Position numbers and translations under genes: made by a program. Below, one piece after another: positions 1 through 8,300 of a DNA stretch of 32,725 nucleotides. The DNA comes from Planctomycetota bacterium (lineage in GTDB: Bacteria > Planctomycetota > UBA1135 > UBA2386): assembly GCA_025459175.1 (NCBI GenBank), contig JALORC010000079.1:1-32725 (forward strand), read 5' to 3'. Every line of letters starts with the position of its first letter. Within the stretch, counting starts at the first letter, position 1. Under the pieces are notes generated by a model, which did not search any database, was not told the origin of the DNA, and saw only the letters and a list, made by a program, of their open reading frames with translations.

Positions 1-975
1 GCCGACGAAGTGACGTTCGAGGGCCTGTTGCGTGATCGGCGCGTCGTCGGGGTGCACCAGCGACAGCCAGGTCGACGCCTGCATCGGCAGTTCCCGCGGC
101 TCGTAGCCGAGCATCGTGTAGTAGGTGTCGCTGAACACTGTGGTGCCGGTCCGCACGTCCCAGTCCCAGTTGCCGATGTTCGCGGCCTGCATCGCCAGCG
201 ACAGTCGCTCCTTGGTCTCGGCGAGGTCGCGCTGCGTGCTCGTGATGTCGGTGATGTCGGTGGCGACCGCGACCAGGCGATCGAAGCTGCCGCTCGGCCC
301 GCGCAGCGGGATCTTGTCGGTGCGGATGCTGCGCACCTCGCCGCTGTCGACGACGTAGTCCTCGACGATGCCGAGCTTCGGTTGTCCACTGCAAAGCACT
401 TCCCGGTCGTCGCGCAGGTAGGCGGCGGCGAGGGCGGCGGGGAAGAAGTTCTCGGTGCGGCGACCGATGATCGCCGCCGGCGGTTGCCCCAGCGAGTCGG
501 CCGCCTGGCGGTTCAGCGCCAGGATCGTGTTCTGGTCGTCCTTGAAGAACACGTAGGCCGGGATCGCGTCGAGGATGACCTGCAGCTCCGCGTGCGGTTG
601 CTGCTCGCCTGCCGCGACCGCTGGCTCGACCTCGTGCAGCGAGGTCACGCGACTGCCGTCGGCACCGGCCGGCAGCTGCTCGACCGCGAGCCAGATCCGG
701 CGTCCGTCCTGGCGGAAGGCGCGGATCACGCCGTTCGCCGGCGACTGCGCGCCATCGAGCGCGATGCCGCCGAGCACGGTGCCGAGGTCGCGGCCCTTGG
801 CGCCCGCCAGGCCGAGGCCGACGATGGCCGCGAAGGCGCGATTGCACCAGGTGATCCGACCGTCGCCGTCGGTGGCCACGAGCGCGTGACGCGTCGCCTG
901 CGCCAGGGCGTGGGCGAGCGCCGCTGGCGGCAGAGCCTCGTCGGGTCGGTCGGCGTGGGTGTGGTGTGTGGTCAC
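1..975 (-). CDS. Multi-PAS sensor protein, C-terminal part beyond the window
   Basis: I read this by translating the minus strand: 325 codons stay open from a GTG at 975 to the window edge, so the C-terminus and output domain are missing. Three PAS-like modules are visible. The first, at about residues 25-115, contains 'VATDGDGRITWCNRAFA'. The second, at about 125-235, contains 'YVFFKDDQNTILALNRQA' followed by a PAC-like segment with 'ATDITDIT'. A short helical linker, 'LAETKERLSLAMQ', leads into a third PAS fold with 'GNWDWDV' and 'LVHPDDAP'. PAS modules bind small ligands or sense redox state, and in bacteria usually feed a histidine kinase or diguanylate cyclase; which one cannot be told here. 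An in-frame ATG at 1029 is an alternative start, but its 18 extra residues look unlike protein. It follows nth on the same strand and is probably co-transcribed with it. Confidence 0.82.
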   Translation of the reverse strand, partial: MTTHHTHADRPDEALPPAALAHALAQATRHALVATDGDGRITWCNRAFAAIVGLGLAGAKGRDLGTVLGGIALDGAQSPANGVIRAFRQDGRRIWLAVEQLPAGADGSRVTSLHEVEPAVAAGEQQPHAELQVILDAIPAYVFFKDDQNTILALNRQAADSLGQPPAAIIGRRTENFFPAALAAAYLRDDREVLCSGQPKLGIVEDYVVDSGEVRSIRTDKIPLRGPSGSFDRLVAVATDITDITSTQRDLAETKERLSLAMQAANIGNWDWDVRTGTTVFSDTYYTMLGYEPRELPMQASTWLSLVHPDDAPITQQALERHFVG

Positions 976-1055
976 GATGCGGCAGGCCTGTCCTGAGCCG
1001 CATCGGCTGGCGGCGGATCCCCGTTGCATGGGAGATTCCCGCAGGGCCCGCCGGG

Positions 1056-1715
1056 CTAACGGCGGCGGCGGGCCGCTTCGGCCGTCTGGCGCGCCTTGCT
1101 CATCGCCCAGCTGCAGATCGGGCAGTCCGCCGGTCGGTGGCCGATGGCGGGGCAGAACCGGCGCCCGAACCAGATGATCTGCAGGTGCAGGTCGTTCCAG
1201 CGCTCGCGCGGGAACGTGCGCACGAGGTCGCGTTCGGTGCGTTCGACGCTGCTGCCGTTCGACAGGCCCCAGCGCCAGGCCAGGCGATGGATATGGGTGT
1301 CGACCGGGAATGCCGGCACGCCGAAGGCCTGCGCCATCACCACGCTGGCGGTCTTGTGGCCGACGCCCGGCAACGTCTCGAGCACCGCGAGATCGCGCGG
1401 CACCTCGCCGCCGAACTCGCTGCACAGCCGCTGCGCCAGGCCGCACAGCGCTTTCGCCTTCTGCGGGGCCAGACCGCACGAACGGATCAGCTGGTGCACC
1501 TCGGCTTCCGCCAGCGTCGCCATCGCCGCCGGACCAGGGGCGCGTGCGAACAGCGCCGGTGTCACCAGGTTCACGCGTTCGTCGGTGCACTGCGCCGACA
1601 GCACCACGGCCACCAGCAGCTGGAACGCGTTCTCGTGCCGGAGCGGGATCGGCGGGCTCGGGAAATGGTGGTCGAGGATCGCCTGGATCCGCTCGGCCTT
1701 CGCGGTGCGCAGCAT
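1056..1715 (-). CDS. nth: Endonuclease III-family DNA glycosylase/AP lyase
   Basis: The 219-aa product matches the usual length of Nth. It removes oxidised pyrimidines and cleaves the abasic site in base-excision repair. The helix-hairpin-helix 'LPGVGHKTA' (residues 115-123) carries the catalytic lysine K121. The downstream 'VDTHIHR' supplies the catalytic aspartate D139. The C-terminal iron-sulphur loop is unusual: cysteines are seen at 188, 198 and 201 (C-x9-C-x2-C), and the fourth cysteine of the classical C-x6-C-x2-C-x5-C pattern is absent, followed by a basic tail. The ATG at 1715 is chosen because homology begins there and a GAAGG sequence lies 7-8 bases upstream. The longer frame upstream runs antisense through the SUFU gene and is a shadow. 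It is divergent from the SUFU gene across 69 bases and lies directly upstream of the PAS sensor gene. Confidence 0.93.
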   Translation of the reverse strand: MLRTAKAERIQAILDHHFPSPPIPLRHENAFQLLVAVVLSAQCTDERVNLVTPALFARAPGPAAMATLAEAEVHQLIRSCGLAPQKAKALCGLAQRLCSEFGGEVPRDLAVLETLPGVGHKTASVVMAQAFGVPAFPVDTHIHRLAWRWGLSNGSSVERTERDLVRTFPRERWNDLHLQIIWFGRRFCPAIGHRPADCPICSWAMSKARQTAEAARRRR

Positions 1716-1767
1716 CAGCGACCTTCTGTAGCCGCTGCGCTGCCGTGTGCAACGGCGTCGCGCGTGG

Positions 1768-1773
1768 TAGCGT
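1768..1773 (+). promoter_or_regulatory. Candidate -10 box before the SUFU gene
   Basis: TAGCGT lies 11 bases before the ATG at 1785. The following bases TGTTCGCCC recur at the same distance from a TACTGT box upstream of thiE on the other strand (25308-25326). I see no convincing -35 element. If it is used, the 5' leader would be only about five bases. Confidence 0.3.
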
Positions 1774-1784
1774 GTTCGCCCCCG

Positions 1785-2453
1785 ATGAGCGATCAGGCAT
1801 TCGCGCAGTGGTTCGAACACGTGTGGTCCGAGCGTGAGGACCGCGTCTATCCGCAGCTGTTCGGTGCGCTCGGCGACGGCGTCTACACGGCCGGCCCCGG
1901 CGTCTACCAGCGCTACGGCAAGCAGCCGCACCCGGGCTGGCTCAACCACGGCGTGTTCGCCTGCCCGCCGAACCCGACGCGCAACAGCTGGCTCTACGTG
2001 ACCTCGGGCCTCAGCAACCCGTGGAACCTCGACGCGCCGGGCCGCGACCCGTCGGGCTTCTCGGGCCTCGGCTTCGAGCTGGTCATCGAGACGAGCGAGC
2101 CAGCCGACTGGGCGGTGCCGCTGCTGCACAACCTGATGGCCTACGAACTGCTGGTCGCGGTCGGCACCTACCCGGACGCCGAACTGTTCGAGTACGGCAA
2201 CCGCATCCCGCTGCAGGCCTCGATCACGCCGCAGTTCGAGAGCGCGATCCGGTGGCTGCTGGTCGAACAGCCCAAGCACTATCCGTCGGCGTTCGAGCTG
2301 CCGTCGGGGCGCGTCGACCTGTTCCATCTGGTCGGCGCGACCGAGCCAGAGGTCGAACTGGCGCGCAACAGCGACCAGGAGATGCTGGTAGCGCTGCTGC
2401 AGCAGGGCGGCGTGTATCCGCGCACCGATGCGGCGCGGAAGAGCTTGCGATGA
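1785..2453 (+). CDS. Suppressor-of-fused (SUFU) domain protein
   Basis: This 222-aa protein matches the bacterial SUFU domain family over most of its length. Seen features are an aromatic, Gly/Pro-rich N-terminal half ('GVYTAGPGVYQRYGKQ', 'GWLNHGVFACPPNP', 'SGLSNPWN'), then 'GFELVIET' and 'LLHNLMAYELL', and a C-terminal 'RVDLFHLVGATEPEVELAR'. There is no signal peptide or membrane segment, so it should be cytoplasmic. SUFU domains in bacteria have been linked to immunity proteins of toxin systems; no toxin gene is visible here, so the role is open. The ATG at 1785 follows a TAGCGT box by 11 bases with no Shine-Dalgarno sequence, and the upstream part of the long frame is antisense to nth. The stop codon overlaps the ATG of the next gene (ATGA), implying translational coupling. 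Confidence 0.85.
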   Translation: MSDQAFAQWFEHVWSEREDRVYPQLFGALGDGVYTAGPGVYQRYGKQPHPGWLNHGVFACPPNPTRNSWLYVTSGLSNPWNLDAPGRDPSGFSGLGFELVIETSEPADWAVPLLHNLMAYELLVAVGTYPDAELFEYGNRIPLQASITPQFESAIRWLLVEQPKHYPSAFELPSGRVDLFHLVGATEPEVELARNSDQEMLVALLQQGGVYPRTDAARKSLR

Positions 2454-2671
2454 ACCCGCGCGAGCCTCGCTGCAGCAGCGGACCGGTGCTGTCGCCGTGC
2501 ATCAAGATCTGTCGCATGGACGCCGCGACCGGTTGGTGCGTCGGCTGCCAGCGCACGCTGGCCGAGATCTCGGGCTGGTTCGTGATGCGCGACGACCAGA
2601 AGCGGGTCGTGCTCGCCGACCTGCCGCGGCGGCGCCAGGTCGCCGACCACACGCGGCCGCCGGGGCCGTAG
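2450..2671 (+). CDS. DUF1289 family cysteine motif protein
   Basis: This 73-aa protein has the DUF1289 signature: 'SPCIKICRMD' followed by 'GWCVGCQRTLAEISGW'. Four cysteines are arranged C-x3-C-x8-C-x2-C, which suggests binding of a metal or an Fe-S cluster. A C-terminal 'VVLADLPRRRQ' matches the family's conserved tail. The biochemical role of DUF1289 is not established. The start is fixed by a 4-base ATGA overlap with the upstream SUFU gene, so the two are very probably co-translated. The gene ends 12 bases before the convergent esterase gene. Confidence 0.85.
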   Translation: MNPREPRCSSGPVLSPCIKICRMDAATGWCVGCQRTLAEISGWFVMRDDQKRVVLADLPRRRQVADHTRPPGP

Positions 2672-2683
2672 CGCAGCACCGGT

Positions 2684-5056
2684 TCACGGGCGCGCGGTCA
2701 CCTGCAAGCCGTTGGTCCACGCGAACCACTCCGGGGCGGCCGGGTCGAGCACGACCGCCTGCAGGTAGCGCATCGTGCCCGGCGCCAGCGCCGGCCACAC
2801 GCTCGGCACCGCGGCGGCGCCGGCCGCATCGAGGGCGAACGGCAGGATCACGTCCGGCAGCGGCACCAGCGTGCCACCGAGCAGCGGGGAGTAGATCGTG
2901 CTGGCGCCGAGTCCGAGCAGCCCGGCGCTGTTCGGCAGTGCGCCGGTGATCGTGAACGTGACCGCGCCACCCGGCGCGGTCGTGCCGGCCCCGTCGAGCA
3001 CCGGCACGCCGGTCGTACCGGCCAGGCCGAAGCCGAGATCGACGAACGCCGACGATCCCGTCACCGCGATCGTGCTGGCCGGACCGGCCGCGATCGGCAG
3101 CGGGCCCAGCCGGATCTCGCCGCTGACGAAGGTGACCAGCGCCGGATCGAGCGGGACGCCGTCGCGCGTCACCGCGATCCAGTCACAGGCCGAGAAGTCG
3201 CCGCGCAGCACCAGCGTCGGCTGCTGCAGTTCGCCGGGGCCGGCCAGCAGCGCCGGGTCGTAGGCCGGCTCGACCAGCGGCGCCAACGTGATGGCGAGCG
3301 GCAGCCCCGGGGCCAGCAGCAGCCCGGCGCGGCCGACATCGATCTCGAGCGAGGCGGCGCGCACCAGCTCGAGCGTCAGCGTGTTCGCGGCGGCGTCGCG
3401 ATGCGCGCGCACCGCCGCCGGCGTGTCGAGCCACGGGGTCGCCGACTGCAGCGACAGCCAGTACGCATCGCGGTGGGTGTCGGTGTAGGTCTTGTAGACC
3501 ACCGTGTCCGGCGCGTGCACCCGCGTGTGCCGGGCCAGGAAGTCGAACATGCCGACCAGCCGGCCCGGCTGCTGCGGATCCGGGGTGCCGAGCGCGCCGG
3601 CCGGCGGCAGACCGCCGGTGAACCAGAACGGATCGGTGACGTGGCCGACCGCGGTGAACGAATAGGCCCACGGGTAGCCGTCGGGATGTCGCGCCGCGAG
3701 TTCACTGAGCGTCGGCGTGTGCCCGAAGCACAACCGCGGCGCGTCGTGGCAGGCGTTCCACGCCGTGTTGGTCGTGATGTGGAATCCGTGCAGGAACGGT
3801 GACTCGGTGGTGGTGTTGCAGGCGACGGTGTCGAGCAGTCCGTGGCCGTGGAAGACGGGCAGGTTGTAGGCGTTCTCGATCAGGAAGCGTGCGCTGGTGA
3901 TCGAGTACATCGTGTCGATCCTCGGACTGCCGCCCGGTGGGCCGCCGGCGATGCCTTCCTTGCACACGGTGTTCTCGGGCCGACGGTACCAGACCTCGTA
4001 CATGTCGATCGGCGGGCCGAGCGGCGCGATCGCGGCGAAGCGGTCGGGTTGCTTGAGACCGATGATGTAGGCGCCGCGGCCGCCGTACGAGAACCCCGAC
4101 AGGTAGACGCGTTCGGGATCGGTGCCATACGCGGCCGCGAAGTGATCGATCGCATCCAGGATGTCCTGCTGGCCGGGGCCGACGTTCGGGTCCGTGCTGT
4201 CGACGTAGGCAGGTGAGTACTGCCAGTCACAGCCCAGGCCGGAGAGCCCCCACAGCCGGCCGTCGGGGGCGACCGCGAGCCAGCCGCGCGCGTCGATCTC
4301 GGCGAGCAGCGGTTGATTCATGGTCATCGCCGTGCCGGAGCCACCGGCGCCGTGCAGGAAGACCAGCAACGGCCGCCGCACCGTCGGGTCGAAGCCCGGC
4401 GGGATGCGCAGTTGGGTGGTCAGCACTTCGCCGTCGACCGACGAGCGGTAGGCCGCCGTCGCCGTGCCGGCGGGTGGTGTGCCGATCGACAGCGCGATCG
4501 TCGTCGCCACCGTCTGGGTGCCGCCCATCGCGCGCGCCGTCAGCGTGTGCGGGCCGGGCGCGAGATCGCCCGGTGCGAACGACACGCTCCAGCGCGCGAG
4601 GCCCTGCACCGCCGCGAACGGCCCGCCGTCGACCGACAGCTCGACGGCGGCCGCCTGCGCACTGGTGCCGGCGACGACCAGGCGGCCGGGCACGGTGGCG
4701 CCGTTGGTGGGGCTGGTGATCGCGACCGCGGGCACGTTGGTGTTGCGCACGTCGACGGCGGCGAGATCGAACACCGGCAGCGTGCCGAACGCACGCAGGC
4801 GCGCGCGGATGACGTGCATGCCGTCGGCGACCGTGGTGGTGTCCCACGCGAACGACCAGTTCGCGACGCCCTGGGCCGGCTGGAACGCGCCGCCGTCGAT
4901 CGAGATCGACACGGTGCCGTTCGGCAGGCCGGCCGAGGTGCCGGCGATCGTGACGGTGCCTTGCACCATGGCGCCAGGCGTTGGTTGCTGGATCAGGATG
5001 GACTGGGCCGAGATGGCGGCGCTCACGAACAACGCGAGCAGGGGAGTGAGGTGCAT
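2684..5056 (-). CDS. Secreted esterase (PHB-depolymerase-like) with Ig-like domains
   Basis: This 790-aa exported protein begins with a signal peptide (residues 1-18, ending 'VSAAISAQ'). Two bacterial Ig-like repeats follow (about 20-107 and 108-200), each with 'SxDGGxF' and 'ITSPTNGATV'-type motifs. An alpha/beta-hydrolase of the PHB-depolymerase/feruloyl-esterase type follows. Its oxyanion segment is 'FLHGAGGSG' (near 233), the nucleophile elbow is 'GFSYGG' (near 321), and a plausible acid ('HGLLD', near 406) and base ('VGHVTD', near 472) are present. The last ~120 residues form a beta-rich module ending 'WTNGLQVTARP', which recurs in other secreted proteins here. The substrate is unknown; a polyester or an acylated polysaccharide is an inference. 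The ATG at 5056 is chosen for its signal peptide, although no Shine-Dalgarno is seen; the longer frame upstream is antisense to the next gene. It is divergent from the 1029-aa secreted protein. Confidence 0.85.
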   Translation of the reverse strand: MHLTPLLALFVSAAISAQSILIQQPTPGAMVQGTVTIAGTSAGLPNGTVSISIDGGAFQPAQGVANWSFAWDTTTVADGMHVIRARLRAFGTLPVFDLAAVDVRNTNVPAVAITSPTNGATVPGRLVVAGTSAQAAAVELSVDGGPFAAVQGLARWSVSFAPGDLAPGPHTLTARAMGGTQTVATTIALSIGTPPAGTATAAYRSSVDGEVLTTQLRIPPGFDPTVRRPLLVFLHGAGGSGTAMTMNQPLLAEIDARGWLAVAPDGRLWGLSGLGCDWQYSPAYVDSTDPNVGPGQQDILDAIDHFAAAYGTDPERVYLSGFSYGGRGAYIIGLKQPDRFAAIAPLGPPIDMYEVWYRRPENTVCKEGIAGGPPGGSPRIDTMYSITSARFLIENAYNLPVFHGHGLLDTVACNTTTESPFLHGFHITTNTAWNACHDAPRLCFGHTPTLSELAARHPDGYPWAYSFTAVGHVTDPFWFTGGLPPAGALGTPDPQQPGRLVGMFDFLARHTRVHAPDTVVYKTYTDTHRDAYWLSLQSATPWLDTPAAVRAHRDAAANTLTLELVRAASLEIDVGRAGLLLAPGLPLAITLAPLVEPAYDPALLAGPGELQQPTLVLRGDFSACDWIAVTRDGVPLDPALVTFVSGEIRLGPLPIAAGPASTIAVTGSSAFVDLGFGLAGTTGVPVLDGAGTTAPGGAVTFTITGALPNSAGLLGLGASTIYSPLLGGTLVPLPDVILPFALDAAGAAAVPSVWPALAPGTMRYLQAVVLDPAAPEWFAWTNGLQVTARP

Positions 5057-5087
5057 GCGCAGCGGCTGGCGGGGGGGACGCGGGCGG

Positions 5088-5123
5088 CAACCGGATCCGG
5101 CCGCACGGCCGTCGGTCCGGTTG
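5088..5123. promoter_or_regulatory. Inverted repeat between divergent secreted-protein genes
   Basis: CAACCGGA (5088-5095) and TCCGGTTG (5116-5123) form perfect 8-base arms around a 20-base GC-rich centre that contains two CGGCCG palindromes. It lies 32 bases upstream of the esterase start. The same CAACCGG core recurs in the inverted repeat at 25325-25373, again between divergent genes. It could be an operator or an mRNA hairpin. The rest of 5057-5341 shows only the candidate promoter listed below and a ribosome binding site. Confidence 0.3.
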
Positions 5124-5210
5124 TCAGGGCAGGCTTCGTTGCGGATGGGCACCAGGGGACAGCGAGGTGCCCGCGGTGGGCGCGAAGCCAAGGCACAACG
5201 GCACGGGGGA

Positions 5211-5239
5211 TTGACCTGCCGGAGCCGACGCTCCACATT
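5211..5239 (+). promoter_or_regulatory. Candidate sigma-70-type promoter for the 1029-aa protein
   Basis: TTGACC (5211-5216, five of six to the consensus -35) is followed after 17 bases by CACATT (5234-5239, a weak -10). Transcription from here would give a leader of about 95 bases carrying the clear GAGGAG ribosome binding site at 5331-5336. Confidence 0.3.
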
Positions 5240-5341
5240 GCGCCCAGCGCTGCAGAGACGGGTGATCCCCCCGGTGCCAACACCACCGTCACCCGTGCCC
5301 CCGCCTGCGGCGCTGCCGTCCCTGATTCGTGAGGAGAGCCA

Positions 5342-8300
5342 ATGCTCCGTCCGTCCTCTCACACCGCCGGCGTGATCGCCGCGATGGCGGTCGCCGCCCC
5401 CCTGTTCGCGCAATGGCAGCCGGTCGAGGTTGCCCAGACCCCGCCGCCGCGCACCGGTTTCCTGCTGCTGCCGATCCTCGGCGGCGAACTGTTGCTGTTC
5501 GGTGGTGATGTCGCCAACCCGTCCGCCACCGAGTGGGTGTTCGACGGGGTCCGCTGGCGCTCCGTGCTGCTCGGCATTCCGCGGCGCAGCGATGCCGCTG
5601 GCGCGGTGTCCGGCACCCGCCGCCTCATCCATGGCGGCCAGAACGGCGCGCAGCTGTTGAACGACACCTGGATCTCCGGCCCGACCGGCCAGTGGCTCCC
5701 GTACGCCTCCGCGCTGCAGCCCGGTCTGTTGACCAACGTGTCGATGGCGGGGGATCCCGCGTCGGAGCGCGTGGTGATGATCGGCCAGAACGGCAGCGGC
5801 GTCTACGAGACGTGGTTCGCCGCGGTCGGCAGCGGCAGCGGCAGCGGCAGCGGCAGCGGCTGGACCGCGGGCCCTGTCTTCACGGCCCCGCAAGCGGCGC
5901 TGGTCGAGGACACCGTGCGCGGTGAGGTGCAGCTGTTCGTGGCCGGCCTGCCCGGCTTCGAGATGCGGCGGCTGATCGGCAACCAATGGGTCACGGCCGC
6001 CACGGCGCTGGCCGGGCCGGCACTCGGTGAGGTCGCGTTCGAACCCAACCGCGGCCGCGCCGTCGTGCTCGAGCCGTTCACGAACCGCGCCAGCGACGAA
6101 TGGGACGGCCTGCGCTTCGTCGTCGATCAGCTGCCGAGCGGCGCGTTCGTGCCCACGGCGCGCACGGCGATGGCGTTCCATCCTGGCCGTGACGAACTGG
6201 TGCTGGTCAGCAACTACAACAACGCGATCGAGACCTGGCGCTACGTCGTGGCGCCGTTGCCGGCGGCCTTCGCGTTCGGCAGCGTCTGCGGCGCGCAGAT
6301 CGGGCTGCAGGCCGGCGACTCGCCGCAGCTGGGCAGCAGCCATCGGCTGCGCATCACGACCACGAGTCCCAACAACTTCCTGACCGTGTCGGTGCTCGGT
6401 CTGTCGACCGCGCAGAACGCCGGCTTGCCGCTGCCCCTGCCGCTGCCGCAGGCCCCGGCCAACTGCGAGCTGCAGGTCGAGGCCTTGGTGGTCGATCTGC
6501 TCGGCGTCGGTGCCCCGCAGGTCCGGCTGGTGACGTTGCCGTCGACGGCGTCGCTGCTCGGTCTGCGCTACGCGGCGCAGGCGCTGCAGCTCGACGGCAA
6601 TGGCTTCCAGACCGCCAGCAACGGCCTGCAGGTGCAGATCGGTGCGCCGCTGCCCGAGAACCTGCTGCTCGAGAGCTTCGCCAGCGCGCAGAACCGCGAC
6701 CGGAGCACGTCGGGCGACACGTGGGCCAACGGCAATGCGACGCCGGCCGCGATCGGCGGCGACGGGCGCCACGGTTCGTTCGATCCGGCGTTCGGGCAGG
6801 ATCTCGGCAACGGGGTCTTCGTGTGGAACACCGACAACGCGCTGATTCCGGCCAGTGCGACGCTGGACGGCCTGCCGGCCCTGGTCAGCGACGGCCGGTT
6901 CTTCTTCACCGACTTCGTGGTGCCGGCCGGCGTCACGGTCCGCTTCACCGGCAGCGCGCCGGCGATCGTGACGGTGCGCGGCCAGGTCCAGATCGACGGC
7001 GTGGTGTCGTGTGATGCCGAGCAGCTGCCGTTCTTCGTGCCGACGGTCGGCGCGGCCATCGGACAGCGGGTGTCGACGTTCCAGGCGCGGCGGAGCACGC
7101 TGTCGGCGCCGGCCGCCGGCCAGCCCGGCGGACTCGGTGGTCCCGGCGGTGGCCGCGGCGGCAACGGCGGCGAGAAGTGCCTGGGCGCTGGCCCGATCAT
7201 CGTGAACGGCGTCACCATCACCGATGGTCAGCCAGGGGACGACGTCCGCCTGCCGGCGGGCCATGCCTATGCCGCTGCGGCCGCGGGCACCGGTGGCCAG
7301 GGCTCGACGATGATGCCCGCGCTCGGCACGTTTGCTTCTGCGTTCGCGCCCTTGATCATCAACATCTACCGCGCCCAGTACTCGGTCGGCGGTAGCGGCG
7401 GTGGCTACCTGCAGCGGGGTGGGCTGCCGACGACGCCGACCATCGCGGGTAGCTCCGTCCAGCCCCTCGCCTCCCCGGCGCCCGCTGCGTCGTTGGCGTT
7501 CCCGCTGCTGCCGTTTCCGCCGCAGCCGCCGGTCGGCTACTCGTCGCTGAACCATTATCTGGTCGGCGGTTCGGGTGGCGGCGGCGGCGGTTGCCATGTG
7601 TTCGGGACCATTGGCGCGATCGCCACGGACGTGTTCGTCGCCGGCAGCGCCGGCAGCGGCGGCGGTGGCGCGCTTGCTTTGCGCGCCGGCGGTGACCTCA
7701 CCGTGCTCGGCGAGCTGTCAGCGCGCGGTGGTGCGGGGGTGCTGATCAACGGCGACAACCCCAACACGCCGACGGTCCAGGAGTCGAGCTACGGCGTCTC
7801 GTCCCCCGGTGGCGGTGGCTCCGGTGGTTCGCTGCTGCTGCAGAGCGCCGCTCGGGTGCGGGTGCTGGCGGGCGCGGCGTTGATCACCAGCGGTGGTCTT
7901 GGCAGCCGAACCGGTTCGGTCACCCCGACCCTCATCAACGCCGTGCAGCAGGCCGGCGCCGGCTCGCCGGGCTTCTACCGGCTCGAGTCGGAACTCGGCA
8001 ACACGTGGCAGGGCACCGGGGTGCCGGCCTTCTCGGGGGACGCCAACGGCGCGCTGTTCGATCGCGACGCGCGCACCGGCTCGCGGTCGACGTGGCTGCT
8101 GCCCACGAGCCAGGCGCTGCCCGTCTACCTGCGCTACGAGCTGCTGGTCGACATCGGTGGCAACACCGTGCTGTTCAGCGACGACCCGAACGTGTCGACG
8201 CTGCTCGCCTCTGACCCGAACGGGCCGGTGCGGTTGCGCTTCCAGGGTGGTCGCCTCGATCCGTTGACGGGTCAGGTGCCGGCGTCGACGGTCGGGCCGT

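Noticed and set aside
10..996. Long + strand open frame (328 codons)
   Set aside because: It is Arg/His-rich and low in recognisable motifs, while the opposite strand encodes a clear multi-PAS protein. It is an antisense shadow typical of GC-rich DNA.
5828..5860. CRISPR-like or non-coding tandem repeat
   Set aside because: It is an in-frame hexamer repeat within a coding region, with no spacers.
5057..7597. Minus-strand extension of the esterase frame
   Set aside because: It runs antisense through the secreted protein gene, has no motif, and the esterase has a signal peptide at 5056.
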